From Cryobacterium melibiosiphilum (lineage in GTDB: Bacteria; Actinomycetota; Actinomycetes; Actinomycetales; Microbacteriaceae), in NCBI RefSeq assembly GCF_003602235.1, contig NZ_QZVS01000093.1, positions 62,001 to 126,000 on the forward strand: a DNA stretch of 64,000 bases, read 5' to 3'. The notes under the pieces were generated by a model. The model did not search any database. It was given only the letters and a program-made list of their open reading frames with translations, and was not told where the DNA came from. The position numbers and the translations under genes were made by a program. Each line of letters opens with the position of its first letter. Positions within the stretch are counted from its first letter, which is position 1. Positions 50,811-59,121 of the stretch are shown here, one piece after another.

Positions 50811-53606
50811 TTAGAGGGTGAGAAGTCGGCGCCCTCTCAGGAGTGTGGGCGCGAACACGGCCCCGCTGAGGCCGAGGCCCAGCGAGAGTGCGAGCGCGGT
50901 CTTGCCCACGCCGGCAGCGTTGACGAGTTCGGGGGTGCGGTCGGTCACGGTCGCGGGCAGGGCCGTCGTATCCAGGCCGGCCCCGGCCGCATCGGCAACC
51001 GGAACGACCGACGCATCCGCGACCTCACCGGCGAAGTAGTCGTCCTGGGCCGGACCGGTCGACGTGGTCGTGGTGACCGAGAAGTCGGGCGAGGGTATTG
51101 CCGTGGGCGAGTCGACGACGGGGTTGATGAACGCCCGGATGGCGGCCGCGGCGGCTTTCGCCTGCGAGACGAGTTCATCGCTCAGCGGCGCATACCCCAG
51201 CGGCAGTTCGCCGCGCTGGGTTCCGACAACCTGGCCGGCTGTCGTGACCTGATCGATCATGCCGGCGTAGTCGCCGCGGCCGTCGACGTCGCTGGCGGTG
51301 AGATTGACGGCGAGGTAGGTCAGCATGGTGAGCGGATATCCCCCCGTCGTCACGAGGGACGGGTCGACCTGTCGCACGGTCGCAGATTCCGCACTACTGA
51401 GCGCACCGAGCGCGCTCTGCATGGTCTTGTTCGTCGGCAACACGGCCTCGTCACTGTTGGCGCGCACCAATCCGGCGTTGCTCAGACCGTAGCGGGAAGA
51501 GGACGACGCATCCGTCAGGGCGATCATGAACTTCTTACCCGGGATCTGGGTGCCGCCGCTGATCCAGTCCCCAAGCTCGCCGGCCGCGTTGATGCGGGTC
51601 GCATCCCACACCGTTTTGGAGTGGGAATCGCCGCGGAAGGTATCGCGCGACGCCGTCAGAAGGGACTCGGCATAGGGCGCGTACTGCAGCGAGTCGAAAC
51701 GGTACTTCTCGGCGTTGAGCTTGATCGGCACCAGGCTCTCGTCGGCCTTCATGAACGTCTCAAGCGCGGCATCCGTCAGGCTGAAACCGGTGCCGGCGAT
51801 GCTTTTCAGGCCGACCGGACGCATGGTGATCGCTCCGCTCTCGTCGAGCAGGTAGTCGCCCTGGTCAGGGTCGGCCAGGTCGGTGATGAAAACCGGTACC
51901 TGGGCATCGGCGTGGCCGGCGGGCAGGTAGAAGGGGTTGACCTTCATTCCGTTCTCATCGGCCTCACCGGTGAGCCAGGAACTGGCTTCGTCATCGGCCA
52001 AAATCCAGCGCCAGACCTGCTTGATCGCGTCGGCGCCCGACGGGCCGGGCAGTGAGATCGACGGGTTCATCGTGAACTGACGCCAGTTGTTCGGATTGAG
52101 CTGCCGAAACTCGGGATCTTCATTGAGGTATTGGTAGCTGCGGTTGACGGCGTTCAAATGGGCAAAGTTCTTATCCGGGTCCGAGGAGTTGCTCGGAACG
52201 GCGAAGGTGTAGGACTGGGTCAGTAGTTTGGCCATGAGACGGGGTGACACCGTGAGTTCCTCCTGCCGACCATTCGCGAACTCGGCGACGAAGGCCACAA
52301 CCGGTGCGGTCACCGCGACGGGGGCGTAGCTGAGCTCGGTCGCTGCCAGCATTTCTTTGTCGCTCTCGTACTCCGCTTCGCCGTCACTGAGCGGCCAGGA
52401 GAGAAAACCGGCATCGGCCTGTCCCTGCAGGAGCTGGGCGCGGGCGAGAGCATCCGGGTTGCTCGAGAAGCTGAAGGCGGCACCCTGCTCCTGGCAGAGG
52501 CTCGCCTGCCACGAACTCATCGCGCCCACCATCAGTTGCGAACCGATCGTGCGACGCTCAGAGCTGCCGACCGCACAGGTCTGGCCGGTGGGGTCGAAGT
52601 CGAGCGGAATGTTGATGCGGTTGGCCCAGTAGTCGCACTGCGCGTTCACGGGGCTGCCGGCCTGGATGGAGTTGGCGCGGCCGTAAACATAGGGCTTCTC
52701 GGTCTTCGCGTCGATCAGGCCACTGCAGCCCTCGTTCGTGCCACTCTCGGTCGGTCCGCTGTAGTGGGTTCCGCGGGGCACGAGCACCAGCCAGCAACGC
52801 GCGTGATCTTCGGAGCCACAGCCGAGCTGGGGCGCCTGGTCGGAGGATTGCGTTTCGAACAAAAATGATCCGGTGCCGTCGGAGTTGATGCGCGCTCCCT
52901 GCACCTCGTTGGTGGTTGCGGGGCTGAAGTAGTTCAGCAACGGATAGGTTGATTCCTTCATACCCACGCCACCGAAGATCTGCTTGGCGGTCACCATGGT
53001 GCCCTGCACTGTGCGAAACGGATTGTCGATGGTGCTGCTCCCGCCTGGTGCCATATCCGCTGTCGCGAGGCGCGGCACCACATCGGAGTAGACCGTGTCG
53101 CCCAGTCCGTTGTTCGCGGCATACCGGCCACCCCACTGGCAGGTCTCCGCGAAATCGGCCGCCAACGGGTCCTCACCCCAGCACTGCATGGCCTGCACGA
53201 AGTTCTGGGCGGTCGACCAGTACATGCCGCCGCTGTCTGTGGCCTCGCGGGTGCCGGCGAAACCGGCCACGTCTACGACCAGGGCTTGGTCGGTGAGGTT
53301 GGTCGTCTGCGACACGGTGACCGAGATGTCGTCGAATTCCGAGTGGTGCACGTTCTCGGTGTCGCGCGGCGGCTGGAATTCCTGCGCCGTGCTGGAATCG
53401 TCTACCCAGTTGACCGTCAGCGGAATCGCGGCGGTGCTGGCCTGGGCGCCGACGAGCGCACTCGGATCGATCAGCAACAATCCACCGGCGGATGCCACGG
53501 CCACCGCAAAGCAGGTTGCCCGCAGCGCGAAGACGGCGCGGCCGTTGCGCTGAGTGGCGGCGCGACGGCGCCTCGAACGATGCATAGCGCTCACGTTAGG
53601 AACCAT
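50811..53606 (-). CDS. Large membrane-anchored PstS-like protein
   Basis: Protein of 931 aa: basic N-terminus, signal helix (about 27-50), a long extracellular region and a C-terminal hydrophobic helix (about 902-922) with RGRRLLTL. An N-terminal beta-rich domain (about 60-330) with many cysteines and tryptophans is not recognisable. The later part resembles a type 2 periplasmic-binding fold: SQLMVGAMSSWQASLCQEQGAAFSF, PDALARAQLLQGQADAGF, and GGYPLTMLTYLAVNL, the last typical of PstS. The start overlaps pstS by 11 bp; an ATG seven codons later is an alternative. Function unproven, probably ligand capture at the cell surface. Confidence 0.72.
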   Translation of the reverse strand: MVPNVSAMHRSRRRRAATQRNGRAVFALRATCFAVAVASAGGLLLIDPSALVGAQASTAAIPLTVNWVDDSSTAQEFQPPRDTENVHHSEFDDISVTVSQTTNLTDQALVVDVAGFAGTREATDSGGMYWSTAQNFVQAMQCWGEDPLAADFAETCQWGGRYAANNGLGDTVYSDVVPRLATADMAPGGSSTIDNPFRTVQGTMVTAKQIFGGVGMKESTYPLLNYFSPATTNEVQGARINSDGTGSFLFETQSSDQAPQLGCGSEDHARCWLVLVPRGTHYSGPTESGTNEGCSGLIDAKTEKPYVYGRANSIQAGSPVNAQCDYWANRINIPLDFDPTGQTCAVGSSERRTIGSQLMVGAMSSWQASLCQEQGAAFSFSSNPDALARAQLLQGQADAGFLSWPLSDGEAEYESDKEMLAATELSYAPVAVTAPVVAFVAEFANGRQEELTVSPRLMAKLLTQSYTFAVPSNSSDPDKNFAHLNAVNRSYQYLNEDPEFRQLNPNNWRQFTMNPSISLPGPSGADAIKQVWRWILADDEASSWLTGEADENGMKVNPFYLPAGHADAQVPVFITDLADPDQGDYLLDESGAITMRPVGLKSIAGTGFSLTDAALETFMKADESLVPIKLNAEKYRFDSLQYAPYAESLLTASRDTFRGDSHSKTVWDATRINAAGELGDWISGGTQIPGKKFMIALTDASSSSRYGLSNAGLVRANSDEAVLPTNKTMQSALGALSSAESATVRQVDPSLVTTGGYPLTMLTYLAVNLTASDVDGRGDYAGMIDQVTTAGQVVGTQRGELPLGYAPLSDELVSQAKAAAAAIRAFINPVVDSPTAIPSPDFSVTTTTSTGPAQDDYFAGEVADASVVPVADAAGAGLDTTALPATVTDRTPELVNAAGVGKTALALSLGLGLSGAVFAPTLLRGRRLLTL

Positions 53607-55356
53607 CCGTAACCGGGGAATCAGGGGACCGTGGTCTACGCCACAACGGCAGGTGAATTTTCGGAACCGAGGATCGTTTTCGGCCGCCGCGCGGCCCGCG
53701 CCGAGGCCCCCGCACCCCGACCAGGCGCCGCGACCGGGAGATGAAGGGCGGCGCGAGAATCATCACCAGGGCCAGCGTGGACGCGAGCACGGTGGCGATT
53801 CCCGACAGGGTCACGGCGGGGTTCGCTGCGAGCTGCACCGGGATGCCGGCGACAACTGTTGCCGCCAGGGTCGACTCGCCACCGATGGCGTCGACTCCCC
53901 CGGCTGCCGCTCCGGACGCATCCGCTGCCGCCGCCGTGTCGGTGGCGTTCGCTCCGGTGGCCGCCGAGCCGGTGACGGCGTTCGTGCCCGCGGCGGCGGT
54001 AGCCCCGCCAGCGGTGCTCACGGCCGTGGCGGTGTCCTTCGACCCACCGGTTCCGGTGGCGCACTGGTCAAGCCCGATCTTGTCACAGGCCTGGGGCTGC
54101 GGAGCCGTCGCGGCCAGCTTGTTGCTGCCGTCGGGCGAGAACGTGGGGTTGTTGCACTGGGCGATGTCCTTGCCGGTCGGGTCACCGCCCGGGATTTTCT
54201 TCACCTGGTTGAGGCCGGCCTGCACGAGGTTGATCGGCAGCGGCGAGTACCCGAGCACCTCGGCCTGCTGCTGCCCCTCGCAGAGGAAATAGTTCGTGAA
54301 ATCGGCCAGGGTCAAGCCTTTGTCTTCGGTGAATCCGTACTCGAGCGCGGTCGGCACGATCATGTAGCTGTAGGAGGACAGCGGATACGACCGGGCGTCG
54401 GCGTTGCGGTAGACGCCCTCGAGCTGCTGCGTGAGGTAGTCCGGGGAGGCCGTGTCCTCGTTGATGGTCGCGCCCATCAAGGCGACTGCCACATTGGATG
54501 CCGTCGGTTCGTTGTAGAAACCGGCCGAGTTGAGGATTTTGGCCACCGGGAAGCGGGCGTTGAGCGCGTAGGAGTACTCGACGTAGGTGATCGAGCCCTG
54601 CGCGTGGGTCTGGGCCACGTACGCCGCCACGCTGTTCGAACCCGACCGAGCGATGAACGGCGAACCGGTCAGCATCGGATAGTTGGAGGTGATGCCGCAG
54701 TTCGACTTGCCGAGCTTGGCGCAGTAGGCCTGCCAGACCGCCGGGTGCTCCTTGAACATCCAGGAGGTGAACTGGGCGGTCGTTCCCGAGCCGTCGGACC
54801 GCACGACGGGAATGATGGGAACCGCCGGGAGGGCGAGCTTCGGGTTGTCGGCGGCGATCGCGGCGTCGTCCCAGCGGGTGATGGCCCCGGTGAAGATCTT
54901 GGCCAGGACATCGCCCGAGAGGCGCAGATTGGTGACCTTCTTGCCGCCGATCACGAGGTTGTACATCAGCGCGGTGCCGCCAGCGACGATCGGCATATAG
55001 GCGAACTGCCGGGCGGGCCTGGGGTCGACGATGTCGCTGTCCTTGAGGGCGTAGGGAATCTCCGACACGGCGAAGTCCTTGCCGCCGTTCTGCTGGCCGA
55101 ACTGCTGCCGCCCGGCCGACGAGCCCGAATCGTCGTAGGTGACCTTCCACTTGTAGTTGTCCCACACGTTGCGGATCCACTGCTGCAGGGCGTTGGCCGA
55201 CCAGCTTGAGCCGACACCGGCAATCGGATAGTGCGCGGCGCCCACGGCGACGGCGGAGGGCTGTGGTGAACCGGCCAGGCCGCCCAGCACAGCCGTGACA
55301 AGCAGGATCCCTAAGACACGGCGGCGCCAGGCGCCCCGCTGCGGGGTACGGATCAT
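53596..55356 (-). CDS. pstS: Membrane-anchored phosphate-binding protein PstS
   Basis: Phosphate-binding subunit, 586 aa. Signal peptide (about 1-38), then a PstS domain (about 42-430): VGSSWSANALQQW, YDDSGSSAGRQQF, DFAVSEIPY, IFTGAITRWDD and VVRSDGSGTT (Arg186, Asp188, SGT 190-192). The residue equal to the ligand Asp56 of E. coli PstS is Glu99. In place of a lipoprotein anchor it has an Ala/Thr/Gly-rich linker (about 447-515), a transmembrane helix (about 520-545) and a strongly basic tail (RSRRLVGVRGPRRGPRGGRKR). ATGA overlap with pstA. Confidence 0.88.
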   Translation of the reverse strand: MIRTPQRGAWRRRVLGILLVTAVLGGLAGSPQPSAVAVGAAHYPIAGVGSSWSANALQQWIRNVWDNYKWKVTYDDSGSSAGRQQFGQQNGGKDFAVSEIPYALKDSDIVDPRPARQFAYMPIVAGGTALMYNLVIGGKKVTNLRLSGDVLAKIFTGAITRWDDAAIAADNPKLALPAVPIIPVVRSDGSGTTAQFTSWMFKEHPAVWQAYCAKLGKSNCGITSNYPMLTGSPFIARSGSNSVAAYVAQTHAQGSITYVEYSYALNARFPVAKILNSAGFYNEPTASNVAVALMGATINEDTASPDYLTQQLEGVYRNADARSYPLSSYSYMIVPTALEYGFTEDKGLTLADFTNYFLCEGQQQAEVLGYSPLPINLVQAGLNQVKKIPGGDPTGKDIAQCNNPTFSPDGSNKLAATAPQPQACDKIGLDQCATGTGGSKDTATAVSTAGGATAAAGTNAVTGSAATGANATDTAAAADASGAAAGGVDAIGGESTLAATVVAGIPVQLAANPAVTLSGIATVLASTLALVMILAPPFISRSRRLVGVRGPRRGPRGGRKRSSVPKIHLPLWRRPRSPDSPVTDGS

Positions 55357-56627
55357 GACGGTTTGCCTTTCGTGCGTTGCACAGCGGATCGCCGAGACTT
55401 TCCCTCGGCCGACAGGGCCCGCGAGGCTCGCTGGATGCTGACGTCTTTGGCCAAATATCGGTAGTTCAGGGCGCGCGAGTTCTCGGTGATGCGGCGGTTC
55501 TGGCGCGGCGTCAGCTGGCCAGGACCGCGGCCGCCGATGACCCGGGCGAGCCAGAACAGCACCAGCACGACGAGCATCAGCACGGCCGCACTGCCGAACC
55601 CCCGAGCGATCATGCTGGGTTCTGGTGACTTGACGAAGGCGAACGTCGCCAGCGGCAGGGAGACCATCGGTCCCGAGAACGGGTTCAGGTTGAGGAACGT
55701 GGTCAGGCCGGCCGTGAGCAGCACCGGGGAGGTTTCCCCGATCCCCCGGGCCGTTCCCAGCACGACCGCGGTGGTCAGTCCCGAGCGCGCGGTCGGCAGG
55801 GTGACGGTCCACACCGTTCGCCAGCGGCTCGACCCCAGTGCGAACGCGGCTTCCTTGAGGTTGCCGGGAACCAGGCGCAGCACAACATCGGCGGAACGGA
55901 TGATGATCGGCAGCATCATGACGGTGACGGCGCAGGATGCTGCGAACCCGGACCGCTCGATTCCGAGGCCCAGGATGATGGTGGCGTAGATGAAGAGCCC
56001 GGCCACGATCGAGGGCAGGGCAGTCATGGCCTCGACGACCGTGCGCACCACGGCGGCGTACCGTCCGGGAAATTCGCTCAGGAAGACCGCGGTCGTGATG
56101 CCGAGTGGCACGCTGATCGCCAGGGCGATCGAGATCATGATCAGGGTGCCGGCCATGCCGTGCAGCACGCCGCCGGCCGTCAGCGGGTCGAGCGGGCCGG
56201 CGTTGCTCATGTCTTGGGTGAAGAAGTTCACGTGCGCCAGGGCTTCCCAGCCGCGGCCGAAGGTGAAGGTCACCACCGCCGCGAGGGCGAGCAGCATGAC
56301 GAATCCCAGGGAGTGCACGAGGGTCGTGACCAGCTTGTCGACGACCACCGGGGCGGACTCGGTGAGCCCGATCAGCACCGCGTAGAAGAGCATGAACAGG
56401 GCGTGGGCGACGATGATGAAGGCGAGAACGCCCTGGAAGGCGAACAGCTGGTTCTGCAGCCAGCTGGCCAGGCCCACTGCGGCGAGCACGGAGCCCAGCA
56501 GCGCGAAGACATCATGGCGGCGCAGGCCACCGGTGCTGCGCCGCTGCTCGGGACCCGGCAGTTCCGGGTTCACCGGAACGCGGGTCGGGGAGACGACATC
56601 CAGAACGGTCGTGGGCATGGGGGGCAT
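55353..56627 (-). CDS. pstA: Phosphate ABC transporter permease PstA
   Basis: Permease of 424 aa, longer than usual PstA (about 280-300). After a polar N-terminus there are two extra hydrophobic segments (about 42-62 and 66-88) plus a further helix, then the conserved core with GGVLHGMAGTLIMISIALAISVPLGITTAVFLSEF, EAMTALPSIVAGLFIYAT, the EAA loop EAAFALGSSRWRTVWTVTLPTARSGL and GIGETSPVLLTAG (in pieces). The C-terminal 50 residues are basic and cytoplasmic. Start and stop overlap pstC (TAATG) and pstS (ATGA). Confidence 0.92.
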   Translation of the reverse strand: MPPMPTTVLDVVSPTRVPVNPELPGPEQRRSTGGLRRHDVFALLGSVLAAVGLASWLQNQLFAFQGVLAFIIVAHALFMLFYAVLIGLTESAPVVVDKLVTTLVHSLGFVMLLALAAVVTFTFGRGWEALAHVNFFTQDMSNAGPLDPLTAGGVLHGMAGTLIMISIALAISVPLGITTAVFLSEFPGRYAAVVRTVVEAMTALPSIVAGLFIYATIILGLGIERSGFAASCAVTVMMLPIIIRSADVVLRLVPGNLKEAAFALGSSRWRTVWTVTLPTARSGLTTAVVLGTARGIGETSPVLLTAGLTTFLNLNPFSGPMVSLPLATFAFVKSPEPSMIARGFGSAAVLMLVVLVLFWLARVIGGRGPGQLTPRQNRRITENSRALNYRYLAKDVSIQRASRALSAEGKSRRSAVQRTKGKPS

Positions 56628-57763
56628 TAGTCGCTCGACGCTCCGGATCGGGATTTGGCAATGATGATCGATGCCCCGAAGTTCACGAACAGGGTCATCA
56701 CGAACAGGGCGAGACCGGCCGCCATGAGGGCCGAGATCTCGAACGGCGACGCCTCGTTGTACCGCAGGGCGATCAGCGCCGAAATCGAGTTCGACCCCTT
56801 CTCGAGGATGTGCGGCTGCACCGCGAAAACCGGGCTGATGATGAGGTAGACGGCGATGGTCTCGCCCAGGGCCCGGCCGAGGCCGAGCATGGTTCCGCCG
56901 ATCATCCCGCCGCGGCCGAATGGCAGAACGACGCTGCGAATCATGCCCCACTTCGTCGCGCCGAGGGCGAGGGCCGCCTCACGCTCGCCGATCGGGGCCT
57001 GGGTGAAGGCCTCGCGCATGATCGAGGTGGCGATCGGGGCCACCATCAGTGCCACGACGATACCGGCGATGAAGGTGGATGCCGTGAACACGGTCGGGCT
57101 GGCTAACGGATCGTTCGGGTCAAACCCCGTCACCGCAAACGCGGGAATCCAGCCGAAGTACGTGCTGATCCACTGCGACACCCCGAGGATGTTCGGCTCG
57201 AGCAGGAACATTCCCCAGAGGCCGTAGACGACGCTCGGCACCGCGGCCATGAGGTCCACGATGCTGGTCAGCACCTGGCGGATGGCGCGGGGGGCGTATT
57301 CACTGATGTACAGGGCCGTCGCCACGGCCAGGGGCACTGCGAGCACGATCGCGGTCAGGGCGATGAGGATCGTTCCGGCCAGCACCGCCGCGATGCCGAA
57401 GTTTCCCGAGTTCGGGTCCCAGGCTTCGGTGGTGAAGAAGTCGAAGCCGGCGACCGACAGGGCCTGGTTGCCCTGGATCAGCAGGAATAGCCCGACCAGG
57501 CTCATGATCGTGAGCACCAGGGTGCCGGCGCCGCGGGAGATCCACTCGAACACCCGGTCCTGGGTGCTGGCCCGTGTGGTCAGGCGGCGCGGGGCGACTC
57601 CGGAGTCCGGCGCATCCGCTTGGTCAAGGACGGAGTCAGTCAAGATCAGTTCGAGGATCTCGGTGGCCAGCAGGTCCCGGGACCCGGAGACGACGGGGAT
57701 GATGCGCGTCTCGTCGCGGTTGGCGGGGCGGTCCGCATCGGGAGGGGTCGTGCGGTCGCTCAT
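56627..57763 (-). CDS. pstC: Phosphate ABC transporter permease PstC
   Basis: Permease of 378 aa. A cytoplasmic N-terminal extension of about 75 residues (with RDLLATEILELILTDSVLDQ) precedes the first helix; the core shows FFTTEAWDPNSGNFGIAAVLAGT, DLMAAVPSVVYGLWGMFLL, the EAA loop EREAALALGATKWGMIRSVVLP, GLGRALGETIAVYLIIS and SALIALRYNEA. These are standard PstC marks. ATGA overlap with the small gene upstream and TAATG overlap with pstA show tight coupling. Confidence 0.93.
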   Translation of the reverse strand: MSDRTTPPDADRPANRDETRIIPVVSGSRDLLATEILELILTDSVLDQADAPDSGVAPRRLTTRASTQDRVFEWISRGAGTLVLTIMSLVGLFLLIQGNQALSVAGFDFFTTEAWDPNSGNFGIAAVLAGTILIALTAIVLAVPLAVATALYISEYAPRAIRQVLTSIVDLMAAVPSVVYGLWGMFLLEPNILGVSQWISTYFGWIPAFAVTGFDPNDPLASPTVFTASTFIAGIVVALMVAPIATSIMREAFTQAPIGEREAALALGATKWGMIRSVVLPFGRGGMIGGTMLGLGRALGETIAVYLIISPVFAVQPHILEKGSNSISALIALRYNEASPFEISALMAAGLALFVMTLFVNFGASIIIAKSRSGASSD

Positions 57764-58248
57764 CGCGACGCGACCCGCGGTGCGGGCAACTGCCACTCGA
57801 CGTGCTGGCGCGCACCGTCGGCGATGCGTGCCAGCGGGAGGCTCGCCAGGGTCAGTTCCACGGCGTGCCGACGTTCCCGCTCGGCGACATACCACCTGGC
57901 GCAGACGATCTCGGTGACCTGGTCGACGTCGACGAACCAACCGTAGGCGCCGCGCTGGTCGTCACTGACCAGGGTCACGGTTCCGCGGGAGGCCACGCCT
58001 TCGGCGGCGTGCACGGCCGAGGCGCGGGCGCTGATGAAGTCGACGTAGACATCCGCGCTGCGTGCCAGTTCGCGGTTGTTGGCCGACAGCAGCTGCCAGA
58101 CGACGGAGCGGTCGGCGCTCTCGGTTGTCGGCCCGGTCGCGGTTGGGCCGGTGCGCTCGATGACGCGCCGGCGGTGCTCCCGCCAGGGCGCGAGTTTGGC
58201 GCTACCCGCGCTGGAAAAGCGCGTGAAAGTAATCCGTGGAACGCCCAT
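57760..58248 (-). CDS. Unknown first gene of the pst/surface operon
   Basis: Soluble-looking protein of 162 aa, start MGVPRITFTRF (a GTG 15 codons upstream is also in frame). RSVVWQLLSANNRELARSADVYVD resembles loosely the short beta-hairpin pattern of DUF1508 (YegP-like) proteins, and ERRHAVELTLASLPLARIAD follows later. It has one cysteine and no membrane segment. ATGA overlap with pstC ties it to phosphate uptake; a regulator or accessory factor is possible, but nothing in the sequence shows it. Confidence 0.65.
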   Translation of the reverse strand: MGVPRITFTRFSSAGSAKLAPWREHRRRVIERTGPTATGPTTESADRSVVWQLLSANNRELARSADVYVDFISARASAVHAAEGVASRGTVTLVSDDQRGAYGWFVDVDQVTEIVCARWYVAERERRHAVELTLASLPLARIADGARQHVEWQLPAPRVASR

Positions 58249-58343
58249 TGCTGTGGTGCAACTCTCTAGAGACGGCCCGCGGTGTACTGGCACAGGAAGA
58301 AACTATTGAGCAGCGGTGAATCCGATTGTTCCAATACATTTAC

Positions 58344-58376
58344 TGATGTTGACTGCTAGATGAACAGTGAGTGACC
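58344..58376 (-). promoter_or_regulatory. PHO-box-like triple 11-bp direct repeat
   Basis: Read on the minus strand, three consecutive 11-mers begin GGTCACT, GTTCATC and AGTCAAC, matching the actinobacterial PHO-box heptamer GTTCACC at 5, 6 and 4 of 7 positions with the right 11-bp period. They lie about 95 bp upstream of the first gene of the pst/surface operon. Confidence 0.5.
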
Positions 58377-58461
58377 GTGCCCCTGAGCCGGGCGAGTGCG
58401 CAGTTTGGGGTGGTACTCGTGTTCTACCGCCTTCAGGCTGACGACAACGCTGCTGCGAAGA

Positions 58462-59121
58462 TCAGCGGCGCAGGGCTTTTCGGGCCAGGGAATTGCCGAG
58501 GAACTGTACGAGCTGCACGAGGATGATGATCAGCAGCACGGCGGCCCAGGTCACGACCGGTTCGTACTGCCGGTAGCCATACTGAATGGCAAAGTTTCCC
58601 AGCCCGCCGCCGCCGACGATACCGGACACCGCCGACATGTCGACGAGCGCAACGAAGATGAACGTGAAGCCGAGGATCAGCGGGCCGAGGGCCTCGGGCA
58701 GCAGAACCGTGAAGATGATGCGGATGGGGCCGGCGCCCATGCTGCGGGCCGCATCGATCACTCCGGGCGTCACGGTGAGCAGGTTCTGCTCCACGATCCG
58801 GCCCATCGCGAATGAGGCGGCGAGCGAGATGGTGAAGATGACGGCGTCGTTGCCGATGCCGCTGCCGGTCACCGAGCGAGCAAGCGGCTGGGCCGCGGCC
58901 AGAAAAATGATGAACGGGATCGGCCGGATCAGGTTGACGAGCACATTGAGCACGACGAAGACCGGCTTGTTCTCGAGGATGCTGCCGCCGCGGGTCAGGT
59001 AGAGCCCGAGGCCCACGATCAGCCCGCCGATGCCACCGAAGAACAGGGTGGCGGCGACGATGTACAGGGTCTCGCCGGTGGCCGTCCAGAATTCGGGCAG
59101 CAGGTTCATCAGCGCATCCAT
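58462..59121 (-). CDS. metI: Methionine ABC transporter permease MetI
   Basis: Permease of 219 aa with five or six helices. LPEFWTATGETLYIV at the N-terminus, RPIPFIIFLAAAQPLAR, the coupling loop DAARSMGAGPIRIIFTVLLPEALGPLI (in pieces) and SGIVGGGGLGNFAIQYGYRQY are MetI hallmarks. Start overlaps the metN stop (TGATG). Last gene of metQ-metN-metI. Confidence 0.95.
   Translation of the reverse strand: MDALMNLLPEFWTATGETLYIVAATLFFGGIGGLIVGLGLYLTRGGSILENKPVFVVLNVLVNLIRPIPFIIFLAAAQPLARSVTGSGIGNDAVIFTISLAASFAMGRIVEQNLLTVTPGVIDAARSMGAGPIRIIFTVLLPEALGPLILGFTFIFVALVDMSAVSGIVGGGGLGNFAIQYGYRQYEPVVTWAAVLLIIILVQLVQFLGNSLARKALRR

Noticed and set aside
44278..58293. Horizontally acquired island
   Set aside because: Base composition and codon use of the operon look like the flanking housekeeping genes, and there are no integrase, tRNA-disrupting repeat or IS traces at its ends.
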